Source: Oceanospirillaceae bacterium
GTDB taxonomy: Bacteria > Pseudomonadota > Gammaproteobacteria > Pseudomonadales > Balneatricaceae
DNA: 6,033 nt
Assembly: GCA_023954795.1 (NCBI GenBank)
Contig: JAGSHA010000211.1
Span: 1-6,033, forward strand
Direction: 5' to 3'
Part shown: piece by piece, positions 1 through 5,848 of the stretch
Layout: every line of letters starts with the position of its first letter
Numbering within the stretch: the first letter of the stretch is position 1
Notes under the pieces: generated by a model
Database searches by the model: none
The model's input: only the letters and a program-made list of their open reading frames with translations
What the model was told of the DNA's origin: nothing
Made by a program: the position numbers and the translations under genes

Positions 1-743
1 ATCTGTTCACGGGTCGTGTTTTGGCTCTCGTCGAGGATCACAAACGAGTTGTTCAGTGTCCGGCCGCGCATGTACGCCAGCGGAGCGACTTCGATCACGT
101 TTTTTTCGATCAGCTTGCTGACCTTCTCAAAACCGACCATTTCGTACAGTGCGTCGTAAAGCGGGCGTAGATAAGGATCAACTTTCTGGGTCAGGTCGCC
201 GGGTAAAAAGCCCAGCTTCTCGCCGGCTTCTACCGCCGGTCGTACCAGCAGAATGCGTTCTACCTCTTCCCGTTCCATTGCTTCAACCGCACAAGCAACG
301 GCAAGGTAGGTTTTACCGGTGCCTGCCGGGCCGATACCGAAGTTGATGTCATGCTGCTGGATGGAGCGAACATAGAGCTGCTGGTTCGGACCACGAGGAC
401 GGATCAGCGCCTTTTTGGTCCGGATACTGACCTCTTTATCTTCATCAGCCAATTCCTGCTGCTTTTGCTCGACGCCGGATTGTTGCAGATACAGGTGTAC
501 CTGGTCCGGGGTCAGCAACGTGCCTTGTTTGGCTTCGTCATAGAGATCTTCGAGCATTTCAGAGACGATACGGATCACGTCCATATCGCCTACCAGCTGA
601 AAATTATTGCCGCGATTGCGGATTTCGATGTCGAGACGTTGCTCAATCATCTTGAGGTGTTCATCAAGCTGACCGCATAGATTGGCCAGAAACTCTGGAT
701 TATCCGGTTCCAGTGCCAGCTTGATTGAAGGTACTGTGTTCAA
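1..743 (-). CDS. ybeZ: PhoH-like protein YbeZ, P-loop ATPase (C-terminus cut off by window edge)
   Basis: A cytoplasmic PhoH-family ATP-binding protein. In Enterobacteria YbeZ works with the endoribonuclease YbeY in RNA and ribosome maintenance (family knowledge). Translating the minus strand from 743 gives 247 uninterrupted codons to the edge. A Walker A motif GPAGTGKT lies at about residues 138-145, followed by VRPAVEAGEKLGFLPGDL and a Walker B-type FVILDESQNTT at about 234-244. The N-terminal 120 residues resemble the KH-like leader of this family. The start is TTG at 743-741. AGGAG (753-749) lies 5 nt upstream, an in-frame stop (the miaB TAA) lies 27 nt upstream, and the first ATG is about 30 codons in, too late for the conserved N-terminus. 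The gene follows miaB after 24 nt, so the two are surely co-transcribed. Roughly 80-100 C-terminal residues are probably missing. The family call is very secure; the exact cellular role is less so. Confidence 0.96.
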   Translation of the reverse strand, partial: MNTVPSIKLALEPDNPEFLANLCGQLDEHLKMIEQRLDIEIRNRGNNFQLVGDMDVIRIVSEMLEDLYDEAKQGTLLTPDQVHLYLQQSGVEQKQQELADEDKEVSIRTKKALIRPRGPNQQLYVRSIQQHDINFGIGPAGTGKTYLAVACAVEAMEREEVERILLVRPAVEAGEKLGFLPGDLTQKVDPYLRPLYDALYEMVGFEKVSKLIEKNVIEVAPLAYMRGRTLNNSFVILDESQNTTREQ

Positions 744-753
744 ATTATCTCCT
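744..753 (-). promoter_or_regulatory. Ribosome binding site fixing the TTG start of ybeZ
   Basis: On the minus strand AGGAG occupies 753-749, followed by five bases (ATAAT) and then TTG at 743. This is a near-perfect Shine-Dalgarno core at close spacing. No ATG or GTG stands in a competing position, so it decides the rare TTG as start codon. Confidence 0.75.
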
Positions 754-767
754 GAATACAGTGAAGG

Positions 768-2117
768 TTACTGTATTTGATCCAGTTCTGAGCCAACCAG
801 TTCCCCTAACAGGGAATTGGCGTAGGCCTTATCGATCAGTACATCGGCGAAATGCCCGATCAGATCCGGGTTATCACAACGGAAGTTGACCACCCGGTTG
901 TTCTCTGTACGACCGGACAACATGCCCGGATCTTTCTTGGAATAACCGTTGACCAGAATGCGTTCGGTGTTGCCGACCATACGTCGGCTGATTGCCATTG
1001 CCTGCTGAGTGATGCGATCCTGCAGGATCTTCAGGCGCTGCTTTTTGGTTTCTTCGTCGATATTATCTGGCAGGTCAGACGCGGGTGTGCCTGGGCGACG
1101 ACTGTAGATAAAGCTGTAAGAGTTGTCGAAACCGATGTCAGAGATCAGGTTCATAGTGGCTTCGAAATCTGCATCGCTTTCGTTCGGGAAGCCGATAATG
1201 AAATCAGATGAGATGCAGATATCCGGGCGTACCTTGCGCAGCTTACGGATCTTGGATTTGTATTCCAGCGAGGTATGGCCGCGTTTCATCGCCATCAGGA
1301 TGCCATCGGAGCCACTTTGTACCGGCAGATGGAGGAAGTTCACCAGCTCAGGGACATCGCCGTAGGCTTCGATCAGACTATCCGTAAACTCGACCGGGTG
1401 AGAGGTGGTGAAACGTATACGGTCAATGCCATCAACAGCGGCAACGCAGCGGATCAGTTCAGCCAGATCAGCGATATCACCGTCGTGGGTATCACCCCGG
1501 TAAGCATTGACGTTCTGGCCAAGCAGATTGATCTCACGAACCCCTTGCTCGGCCAGCTCTACACACTCGGTAATCACATCGTCCAGTGGACGGCTGACCT
1601 CTTCACCACGGGTGTAAGGTACCACGCAAAACGTACAATATTTGGAGCAGCCTTCCATGACGGACACAAAGGCTTCCGCGCCTTCAACTTTGGGCGCGGG
1701 CAGGTGATCGAACTTTTCGATCTCCGGGAAAGACACGTCAACAATGCCTACGCCGCCAGCATCGGTGACGTCGATCATTTCAGGCAGGCGGTGCAGGGTC
1801 TGCGGCCCAAAAATCATATCGACATAGGGTGCACGTTTGAGGATGGCATCCCCTTCCTGGCTGGCAACACAACCGCCGACGCCTATTTTTAGCTCGGGGT
1901 TGGCGGCTTTCATCTTGCGCCAGCGTCCGAGCTGGTGGAATACCTTTTCCTGCGCCTTTTCTCGAATCGAACAGGTGTTCAGAAGCAGGACATCTGCTTC
2001 GTCCTGATTATCTGTCAGTTCAAGGGCATGGCTCTCACCAAGCAGATCCGCCATACGGGCAGAATCGTACTCGTTCATCTGGCAACCATGGGTTTTGATA
2101 AACAGCTTCTTCGCCAT
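768..2117 (-). CDS. miaB: tRNA-2-methylthio-N6-dimethylallyladenosine synthase MiaB
   Basis: A radical-SAM methylthiotransferase that adds a methylthio group at C2 of i6A37 in tRNAs reading UNN codons, making ms2i6A. It acts in the cytoplasm after MiaA. The 449-residue product has the family's usual length and layout. The N-terminal UPF0004 domain has the three cysteines of the auxiliary 4Fe-4S cluster: C12 (GCQMNEYDS), C49 (NTCSIREKA) and C83 (GGCVAS). The radical-SAM CxxxCxxC motif is at C157, C161 and C164 (GCSKYCTFCVVPYTRG). A C-terminal TRAM-type tRNA-binding domain spans about 378-442. All expected cluster ligands are present and no damage is seen. The ATG at 2117 is preceded by AGGTGAG at 3-5 nt. 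It is the first gene of the operon continuing into ybeZ and has a recognisable promoter upstream. MiaB rather than MtaB or RimO is indicated by overall sequence and by the ybeZ neighbour. Confidence 0.98.
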   Translation of the reverse strand: MAKKLFIKTHGCQMNEYDSARMADLLGESHALELTDNQDEADVLLLNTCSIREKAQEKVFHQLGRWRKMKAANPELKIGVGGCVASQEGDAILKRAPYVDMIFGPQTLHRLPEMIDVTDAGGVGIVDVSFPEIEKFDHLPAPKVEGAEAFVSVMEGCSKYCTFCVVPYTRGEEVSRPLDDVITECVELAEQGVREINLLGQNVNAYRGDTHDGDIADLAELIRCVAAVDGIDRIRFTTSHPVEFTDSLIEAYGDVPELVNFLHLPVQSGSDGILMAMKRGHTSLEYKSKIRKLRKVRPDICISSDFIIGFPNESDADFEATMNLISDIGFDNSYSFIYSRRPGTPASDLPDNIDEETKKQRLKILQDRITQQAMAISRRMVGNTERILVNGYSKKDPGMLSGRTENNRVVNFRCDNPDLIGHFADVLIDKAYANSLLGELVGSELDQIQ

Positions 2118-2191
2118 TACTCACCTGTGTTTCGTTCGAGATTATTCATCGACTTGCCATTGAAGGACAGCCGGCGCATTGAGGACCGCGC

Positions 2192-2220
2192 ATTATACTG
2201 GATGGGCTTTAAACTGCCTA
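2192..2220 (-). promoter_or_regulatory. Sigma70-type promoter for miaB-ybeZ
   Basis: Read on the minus strand, TAGGCA (2220-2215, 4/6 to the -35 consensus) and a perfect TATAAT (2197-2192) are separated by exactly 17 nt. The bases just after the -10 box are GCGCGG, a GC-rich discriminator of the kind found at stringently controlled promoters. The predicted transcript start near 2185 would leave a leader of about 68 nt before the miaB ATG. No transcript data are available, so this is a sequence-based prediction. Confidence 0.65.
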
Positions 2221-2343
2221 GCGTCTGTTTGTTTAAAAAATAACCAGATCATTCGCGTGGATTAAACTTGCAAATGGATTGTGATAGCCCCATCTATAAG
2301 GTCTGGTGAGTGATCAATTTGGTTCAGGTAAAAGAGAAGATCA

Positions 2344-2664
2344 ATGGCAAGTGATGACCGTATCTATCGGGTGATTTTTATTAATCAGGATCAGGTGTAC
2401 GAGCTGTACGCGAAGCACGTGTATCAGAGTGATTTGTGGGGGTTTCTGCAGATAGAGGAGTTCGTGTTTGGCAGTCGCTCCGAGTTGCTGGTTGATCCCG
2501 GTGAGGAGAAACTCAAACAGCAGTTTGCGGATGTGAAATCGTCATACATTCCTATGCAGTCGGTGGTTCGAATCGATGAAGTCACTAGTGAAGGGGTGGC
2601 TAAAGTGTCAGATGCAAAAGGTACCGTGGCGACGTTTCCGATGCCGGTGCCTCCGAAGTCTTAG
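2344..2664 (+). CDS. DUF1820 family protein, function unknown
   Basis: A 106-residue protein that I recognise as DUF1820, a small family of gammaproteobacterial proteins with no established function. The recognisable features are IYRVIFINQDQVYELYAK near the N-terminus (about 7-24), then YQSDLWGFLQIEEFVFG, VDPGEEKLKQQF and the region SYIPMQSVVRIDEV (about 67-80). It has no signal peptide, membrane segment, cysteine pair or obvious catalytic motif, so it is predicted to be a small soluble cytoplasmic protein. It is rich in beta-prone stretches separated by acidic turns. The ATG at 2344 is preceded by GAGAAG (2334-2339) at 4 nt. It is transcribed divergently from miaB across a shared 226-bp gap and converges on the glucosaminidase gene. 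My recollection is that this family often lies beside miaB in related genomes, which suggests but does not prove a link to translation or RNA maintenance. Confidence 0.88.
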   Translation: MASDDRIYRVIFINQDQVYELYAKHVYQSDLWGFLQIEEFVFGSRSELLVDPGEEKLKQQFADVKSSYIPMQSVVRIDEVTSEGVAKVSDAKGTVATFPMPVPPKS

Positions 2665-2683
2665 ACAACGGGGGCATGCGTTG

Positions 2684-2706
2684 GCGCAGGCCTTTTTAGC
2701 CTGCGC
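2684..2706. terminator. Hairpin between convergent genes, possible bidirectional terminator
   Basis: GCGCAGGC (2684-2691) pairs perfectly with GCCTGCGC (2699-2706) around the 7-nt loop CTTTTTA. It sits in the 65-bp space between the stop of the DUF1820 gene (2664) and the stop of the convergent glucosaminidase gene (2730). Stem strength and position favour a terminator. However, neither strand has a T-tract after the stem; the only T-run is inside the loop. It may therefore be a weak or factor-assisted terminator or an mRNA 3'-end stabiliser. Confidence 0.5.
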
Positions 2707-2729
2707 GGACAGTCACCTGTTAAGGCTGA

Positions 2730-3590
2730 TCAGATAGCGTCTGCGGTTTGTAGCTGATAGCTGTCGAAACGTAGCATCTTATTACGCGTGATAATCGAGC
2801 GCAGACGCTGTACGTATTCGTCGCCGATCTCACTGTAATAATTCAGATATTTGATCAGTTCCAAGGCGTCCTGTGTTTGAGTGCGGGCTTTGCGAAATTC
2901 CCGATAAGGTCCGCCGCGGGCAATGGTCACAAAGTAGTCATCCACGGCTTCGATCAGTGAGCTGTAACGTTTAACGTAGATTGGCTTCCCTTCGCGGGTT
3001 TGACTGGCGCGCATACGGGGTTCTTTAGCGTTAAACGACCAGACCCCAAATATGTTATTTCCTTCGAGGAAGAAGCGGGATGTGCCCCAACCCGTTTCCA
3101 GTGCGGCTTGCGCCAGAATAATACTGGTCGGGTGGTCCGCCAGTTTGCTCTTAAGCTGGGTTGAATCTTTGGCTTTGTATAGCTTGAACTGTTTCTGCAG
3201 CCACGCCTGTGCCGCGGCGTCTGGAGTTGGCATGGCACTGATTTCGGCCAGTTTGATACGTTTGGCCTGCAAGCGCTGTTTGCTGATCAATACGGCAGGC
3301 AGAATCATATCGAAGAATTTCTGCTTCTTGGTGCTGACCTCCAACGCCGCCAGTGTGCTGACTCGCGTATAAGCCACAGGTTTGATCAGGGGAGGCGTCA
3401 GTGCTTCGATATCATCCGGGCTGTGGATCGGTTTGTAGGTAATGGTCAGCGCAGGCTGCGAGCCGATCTTCTGATCAGTTGAGGATTGCTGCTCGGCATC
3501 ATCGTTAACAGGTGCTAACCGGGTAAGAGATAGTGTGATCAGCAACAGTACGGCTAGGGTGGCAATCGTTGCCTTAACGGGTAAATGCAT
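2730..3590 (-). CDS. Bax-type glucosaminidase (GH73-like peptidoglycan hydrolase), membrane-anchored
   Basis: A predicted endo-beta-N-acetylglucosaminidase acting on peptidoglycan, similar in length and layout to E. coli Bax (function there poorly defined). The 286-residue product starts with a hydrophobic signal or signal-anchor segment at about 6-24 (ATIATLAVLLLITLSL). No lipobox cysteine is seen. A polar, probably unstructured linker runs to about residue 75. The glucosaminidase core covers about 150-275, with ILAQAALETGWGTSRF carrying the putative catalytic Glu165, then EGNNIFGVWSF, a KRYSSLIEAVDDYF helix and YSEIGDEYVQRLRSII. These are the hallmark blocks of the family and all are intact. 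The ATG at 3590 is preceded by GAGGGG at 9 nt. The gene lies 112 bp downstream of acpH on the same strand and may be co-transcribed. The periplasmic location is inferred from the N-terminus. Substrate specificity is by family only. Confidence 0.88.
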   Translation of the reverse strand: MHLPVKATIATLAVLLLITLSLTRLAPVNDDAEQQSSTDQKIGSQPALTITYKPIHSPDDIEALTPPLIKPVAYTRVSTLAALEVSTKKQKFFDMILPAVLISKQRLQAKRIKLAEISAMPTPDAAAQAWLQKQFKLYKAKDSTQLKSKLADHPTSIILAQAALETGWGTSRFFLEGNNIFGVWSFNAKEPRMRASQTREGKPIYVKRYSSLIEAVDDYFVTIARGGPYREFRKARTQTQDALELIKYLNYYSEIGDEYVQRLRSIITRNKMLRFDSYQLQTADAI

Positions 3591-3702
3591 CCTGATGAGC
3601 CCCTCGAATACTGAAAAAGTGGCCGCAGTCTACAGGGGGATTGCGTTTATATCCAGTGAACGTCTTTCAACGTGGGGGAAAAGTGCTTAATTGTGCAATA
3701 TC

Positions 3703-4299
3703 TTATAGGTTGGCTTGTGTTTCCGGGTTGTTCTCGGATGTGAAATCAATCAGGTCGGGGAAAAACGTCAGAAATCCCTCGTCCAGCTCACTGTAATGTC
3801 GCTCAACTTCTACAATAGCCCCGCCAAAACGGTTCTGAAAACGGATGCGTTCGGCAATGCGGTCGAGGGCAAACCCTACCTGTTCGAGGTCGCTATAGCT
3901 GCGAATCCAGTCACCCTCGATCATGCGTTTAACGACGCGCTGCATATGGGCGGGCATGAGTGGATAGCCCTGTTCCAGATCGTTGTATGCAGATGCCAGA
4001 AAGTGATCCAGAGAGCGATCACTAAATGTGTGCCAGTGCCGGATAAGAAAGTGATCAAATACCACATCAAGTACGATCCCTGAATAACGCCGACGCTGAG
4101 GGGAAAAAAGTGCTTTCAGTTGGCGTACATCAGGATGACTATCAGTGTAATGATCTATTGCACGGTGATTCCTTAAGCCTCTGTGGATCCCATCGGGTAA
4201 TACTTCAGTATCGAGTCCGCGGGCGAAATCGCCTAGCAGGTTGCCAACGCGGGAAGGAATAGTCGCCTGTGCAAAGTAGAGGTGGGCAAGGTAATTCAA
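3703..4299 (-). CDS. acpH: Acyl carrier protein phosphodiesterase AcpH
   Basis: A cytoplasmic enzyme that hydrolyses the phosphodiester bond between 4'-phosphopantetheine and ACP, turning holo-ACP back to apo-ACP and so affecting the fatty-acid synthesis carrier pool. The 198-residue protein matches the AcpH/DUF479 family in length (E. coli about 193) and signature blocks. These are the NYLAHLY N-terminus, GNLLGDFARG (Asp24), NHRAIDHYTDSHP (His45, Asp49, Asp53) and LDVVFDHFLIRHW (Asp78, Asp82, His83). The last groups are plausible metal ligands of an HD-phosphatase-like fold. The start is TTG at 4299-4297. It gives the N-terminus expected from E. coli AcpH (MNFLAHL), and the next in-frame Met is past residue 110. 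The only Shine-Dalgarno-like string, GAAAGG, lies about 14 nt away, so initiation is probably weak. A glucosaminidase gene follows on the same strand. Confidence 0.93.
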   Translation of the reverse strand: MNYLAHLYFAQATIPSRVGNLLGDFARGLDTEVLPDGIHRGLRNHRAIDHYTDSHPDVRQLKALFSPQRRRYSGIVLDVVFDHFLIRHWHTFSDRSLDHFLASAYNDLEQGYPLMPAHMQRVVKRMIEGDWIRSYSDLEQVGFALDRIAERIRFQNRFGGAIVEVERHYSELDEGFLTFFPDLIDFTSENNPETQANL

Positions 4300-4539
4300 T
4301 GGGCTGACGGTGGCCTTTCTATTGGGTTCGAGTGTTGATTTTGTTGGGTATTACGCTGTTTTACTGTAGCTGAATATGATCAGAACCGGTAGGGCGAACA
4401 ACAGGCGATGATCGGCACGGAATAAAGCCTTTTTCTTTATCCCCTATGGGAATTGCGGTTAAATAAGTGCCTCTAAAGCACTCCTTCAGAAATCGCGATC
4501 TGGGATGAGTGTAAAGACAAGGGCTGTCAGGAATCACCG
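4300..4539. other. Non-coding divergent spacer between acpH and the gtrB-like gene
   Basis: These 240 bp must hold the promoters of acpH (minus) and the glycosyltransferase operon (plus). On the plus strand TATGAT at 4375-4380 is the best -10-like box, but no good -35 is found at 16-18 nt. On the minus strand TAATAC is a candidate -10 with an equally poor -35. Two small stem-loops stand out. ATAAAG (4422-4427) pairs with CTTTAT (4435-4440) around CCTTTTT, extended by GG/CC across a bulge. AGTGC (4466-4470) pairs with GCACT (4478-4482). No open reading frame, tRNA or known riboswitch is recognised here. Confidence 0.55.
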
Positions 4540-5475
4540 ATGAAAATATCCATTGTTGCGCCGTTTCACAATGAAGAAGAAAACGTTGATGAGTTCTTTA
4601 ACCGGGTGTTGCCGATAATAAGGGCTGAGAGTGATTCCATTGAGGTGGTGTGTGTCAATGACGGCAGTACTGATACGACCCTTACCCAGCTGCGCCGCTG
4701 GCGGGAAAAGGAACCGGTTATACGTGTTGTCAATCTGTCGCGAAACTTTGGTAAAGAAAACGCGTTGACCGCGGGATTAGACCACGCAACGGGTGATGTG
4801 ATTATCCCGATGGACAGTGATTTACAGGATCCGCCTGAACTGATCCCGCAGATGATTGAAAAATGGCGGGAAGGGTATGACGTGGTGTATGCCCGGCGTA
4901 CGGTACGCAATACCGATACCCTGGCAAAACGCATGACGGCTGTGTGGTATTACCGGCTGTTTAACTCCATTGCCGATCGTCCAATCCCGGATAATACCGG
5001 TGATTTTCGCCTGATGGATAAAAAGGTCCTGGATGAAGTTAAGAAGCTGGGCGAAAGTGCACGCTTCATGAAAGGCTTGTTCTCATGGGTCGGTTTTCGC
5101 TGCACTGCCGTGGAGTATGAGCGACCCCCCCGTCATGATGGCAAGGAAAGCCTGAACTTTCGCAATCTCTGGCGTTTAGCGTTGGACGGTATAACCGCTT
5201 TTTCCACCGTGCCGCTGAAAATCTGGAGTTATATCGGAATGGGTGTGGCGGGGATCGCATTCCTGTATGGCTTAGTGATTATCTTCAAAACGCTGATTTT
5301 AGGCATTGATGTTCCGGGTTATGCCTCGATTATGGTGATCGTGCTCTTTCTGGGTGGAGTGCAATTGTTGTCGTTGGGTGTCATCGGAGAGTACGTCGGG
5401 CGCATCTATCTGGAAGTCAAAAAACGCCCCCACTATATCGTTGATCCGGAAGACGAGCAGGGATCGAGACGTTAA
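4540..5475 (+). CDS. GtrB/DPM1-like polyprenyl-phosphate glycosyltransferase (GT2)
   Basis: Predicted to transfer a sugar from a nucleotide-sugar donor to undecaprenyl phosphate on the cytoplasmic face of the inner membrane, giving a lipid-linked monosaccharide for envelope glycan decoration. The 311-residue protein has a GT-A domain with SIVAPFHNEEENV at the start, VNDGSTD (Asp41), the metal-binding DSD at 92-94 inside MDSDLQDPPE, and NTGDFRLMD (about 152-160). Two C-terminal transmembrane segments lie at about 229-252 and 261-285, ending in EYVGRIYLEVKKRPHYIV. This is the standard GtrB/bactoprenol glucosyltransferase plan at its usual length, with no missing motif. AGGA (4529-4532) lies 7 nt before the ATG at 4540. 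Its stop overlaps the start of a GtrA-like gene. The transferred sugar (glucose, mannose or other) cannot be read from the sequence. An ArnC-like activity is an alternative, but the GtrA partner favours a GtrB role. Confidence 0.92.
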   Translation: MKISIVAPFHNEEENVDEFFNRVLPIIRAESDSIEVVCVNDGSTDTTLTQLRRWREKEPVIRVVNLSRNFGKENALTAGLDHATGDVIIPMDSDLQDPPELIPQMIEKWREGYDVVYARRTVRNTDTLAKRMTAVWYYRLFNSIADRPIPDNTGDFRLMDKKVLDEVKKLGESARFMKGLFSWVGFRCTAVEYERPPRHDGKESLNFRNLWRLALDGITAFSTVPLKIWSYIGMGVAGIAFLYGLVIIFKTLILGIDVPGYASIMVIVLFLGGVQLLSLGVIGEYVGRIYLEVKKRPHYIVDPEDEQGSRR

Positions 5476-5846
5476 TGCTATTTCGTTTTGAGATTGCCCG
5501 ATTCGGGTTGGTCGGTATCGCTGCAACCTTGGTTCATGCCGCTATTCTATCGCTGCTGATTGAGTGGTTCGCGTTGCCGGTTCAGCTGGCCAATATCAGC
5601 GCGTTTGTCGTAGCATTTTTAGTGAGTTATCTGGGGCACCATCGTTGGACGTTTGCGTCCGATGCCGGTCATAAGGAAGCGGCCAGCAAGTTTCTGCTGA
5701 CCGCCATTATCGGATTTATTGCGAATGTGATGATCATGGAGCTGGTGGTTGTTCAGCTCGGGTATCACTACCTGATCGGTTTTTTATGTGTGGTGTTTTC
5801 TGTACCGCCTGCAACATACGTGATCAGCCGTCTTTGGATTTTCTGA
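5475..5846 (+). CDS. GtrA-like membrane protein (putative polyprenyl-phosphate-sugar flippase)
   Basis: A small integral membrane protein of 123 residues, the usual size of the GtrA family. Family members are thought to move the undecaprenyl-phosphate sugar made by GtrB to the periplasmic side of the inner membrane. Four hydrophobic segments are visible at about 8-30, 37-55, 71-95 and 98-118. The family hallmarks are present: RFGLVGIAATLVHAAI near the start, SYLGHHRWTF (about 51-60) after helix two, and YVISRLWIF at the very end. Charged residues cluster in the loop after helix two (SDAGHKEAASK). The ATG shares its A with the stop of the upstream glycosyltransferase (TAATG, 5473-5477), so translation is probably coupled and the two proteins made together. 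No third gtr gene follows on this strand. The flippase role is family inference and not directly visible in the sequence. Confidence 0.92.
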   Translation: MLFRFEIARFGLVGIAATLVHAAILSLLIEWFALPVQLANISAFVVAFLVSYLGHHRWTFASDAGHKEAASKFLLTAIIGFIANVMIMELVVVQLGYHYLIGFLCVVFSVPPATYVISRLWIF

Positions 5847-5848
5847 AC

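Noticed and set aside
351..680. 109-codon open frame on the plus strand opposite ybeZ
   Set aside because: It is fully antisense to the PhoH-like coding region with its Walker A motif. Its hydrophobic stretch is the reverse reading of glutamine- and glutamate-rich codons.
1275..1892. 205-codon open frame on the plus strand opposite miaB
   Set aside because: It lies entirely inside miaB, whose cysteine motifs and family length are certain. The antisense frame has no recognisable motif or ribosome binding site and is a by-product of miaB codon usage.
1935..2243. 102-codon plus-strand open frame spanning the miaB start and its promoter
   Set aside because: It overlaps the N-terminal coding region and promoter of miaB, lacks family resemblance, and its tail simply runs through non-coding sequence.
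2268..2300. Possible promoter for the DUF1820 gene (TTGCAA with CATCTA, or TATAAG at 2295-2300)
   Set aside because: TTGCAA has 17-nt spacing only to a poor -10 (CATCTA), while the better TATAAG is 21 nt away from it. Neither pair is convincing.
3591..3702. Possible promoter or terminator between acpH and the glucosaminidase gene
   Set aside because: On the minus strand TTGAAA and TATAAA are only 13 nt apart, too close for a sigma70 promoter. The ACGT repeats do not form a stem worth calling.
3715..4083. 122-codon plus-strand open frame opposite acpH
   Set aside because: It is antisense to a well-supported AcpH reading frame, with no motif or initiation signal.
4566..4934. 122-codon minus-strand open frame opposite the GT2 gene
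   Set aside because: It is a shadow of the glycosyltransferase, serine/arginine rich and without family features.
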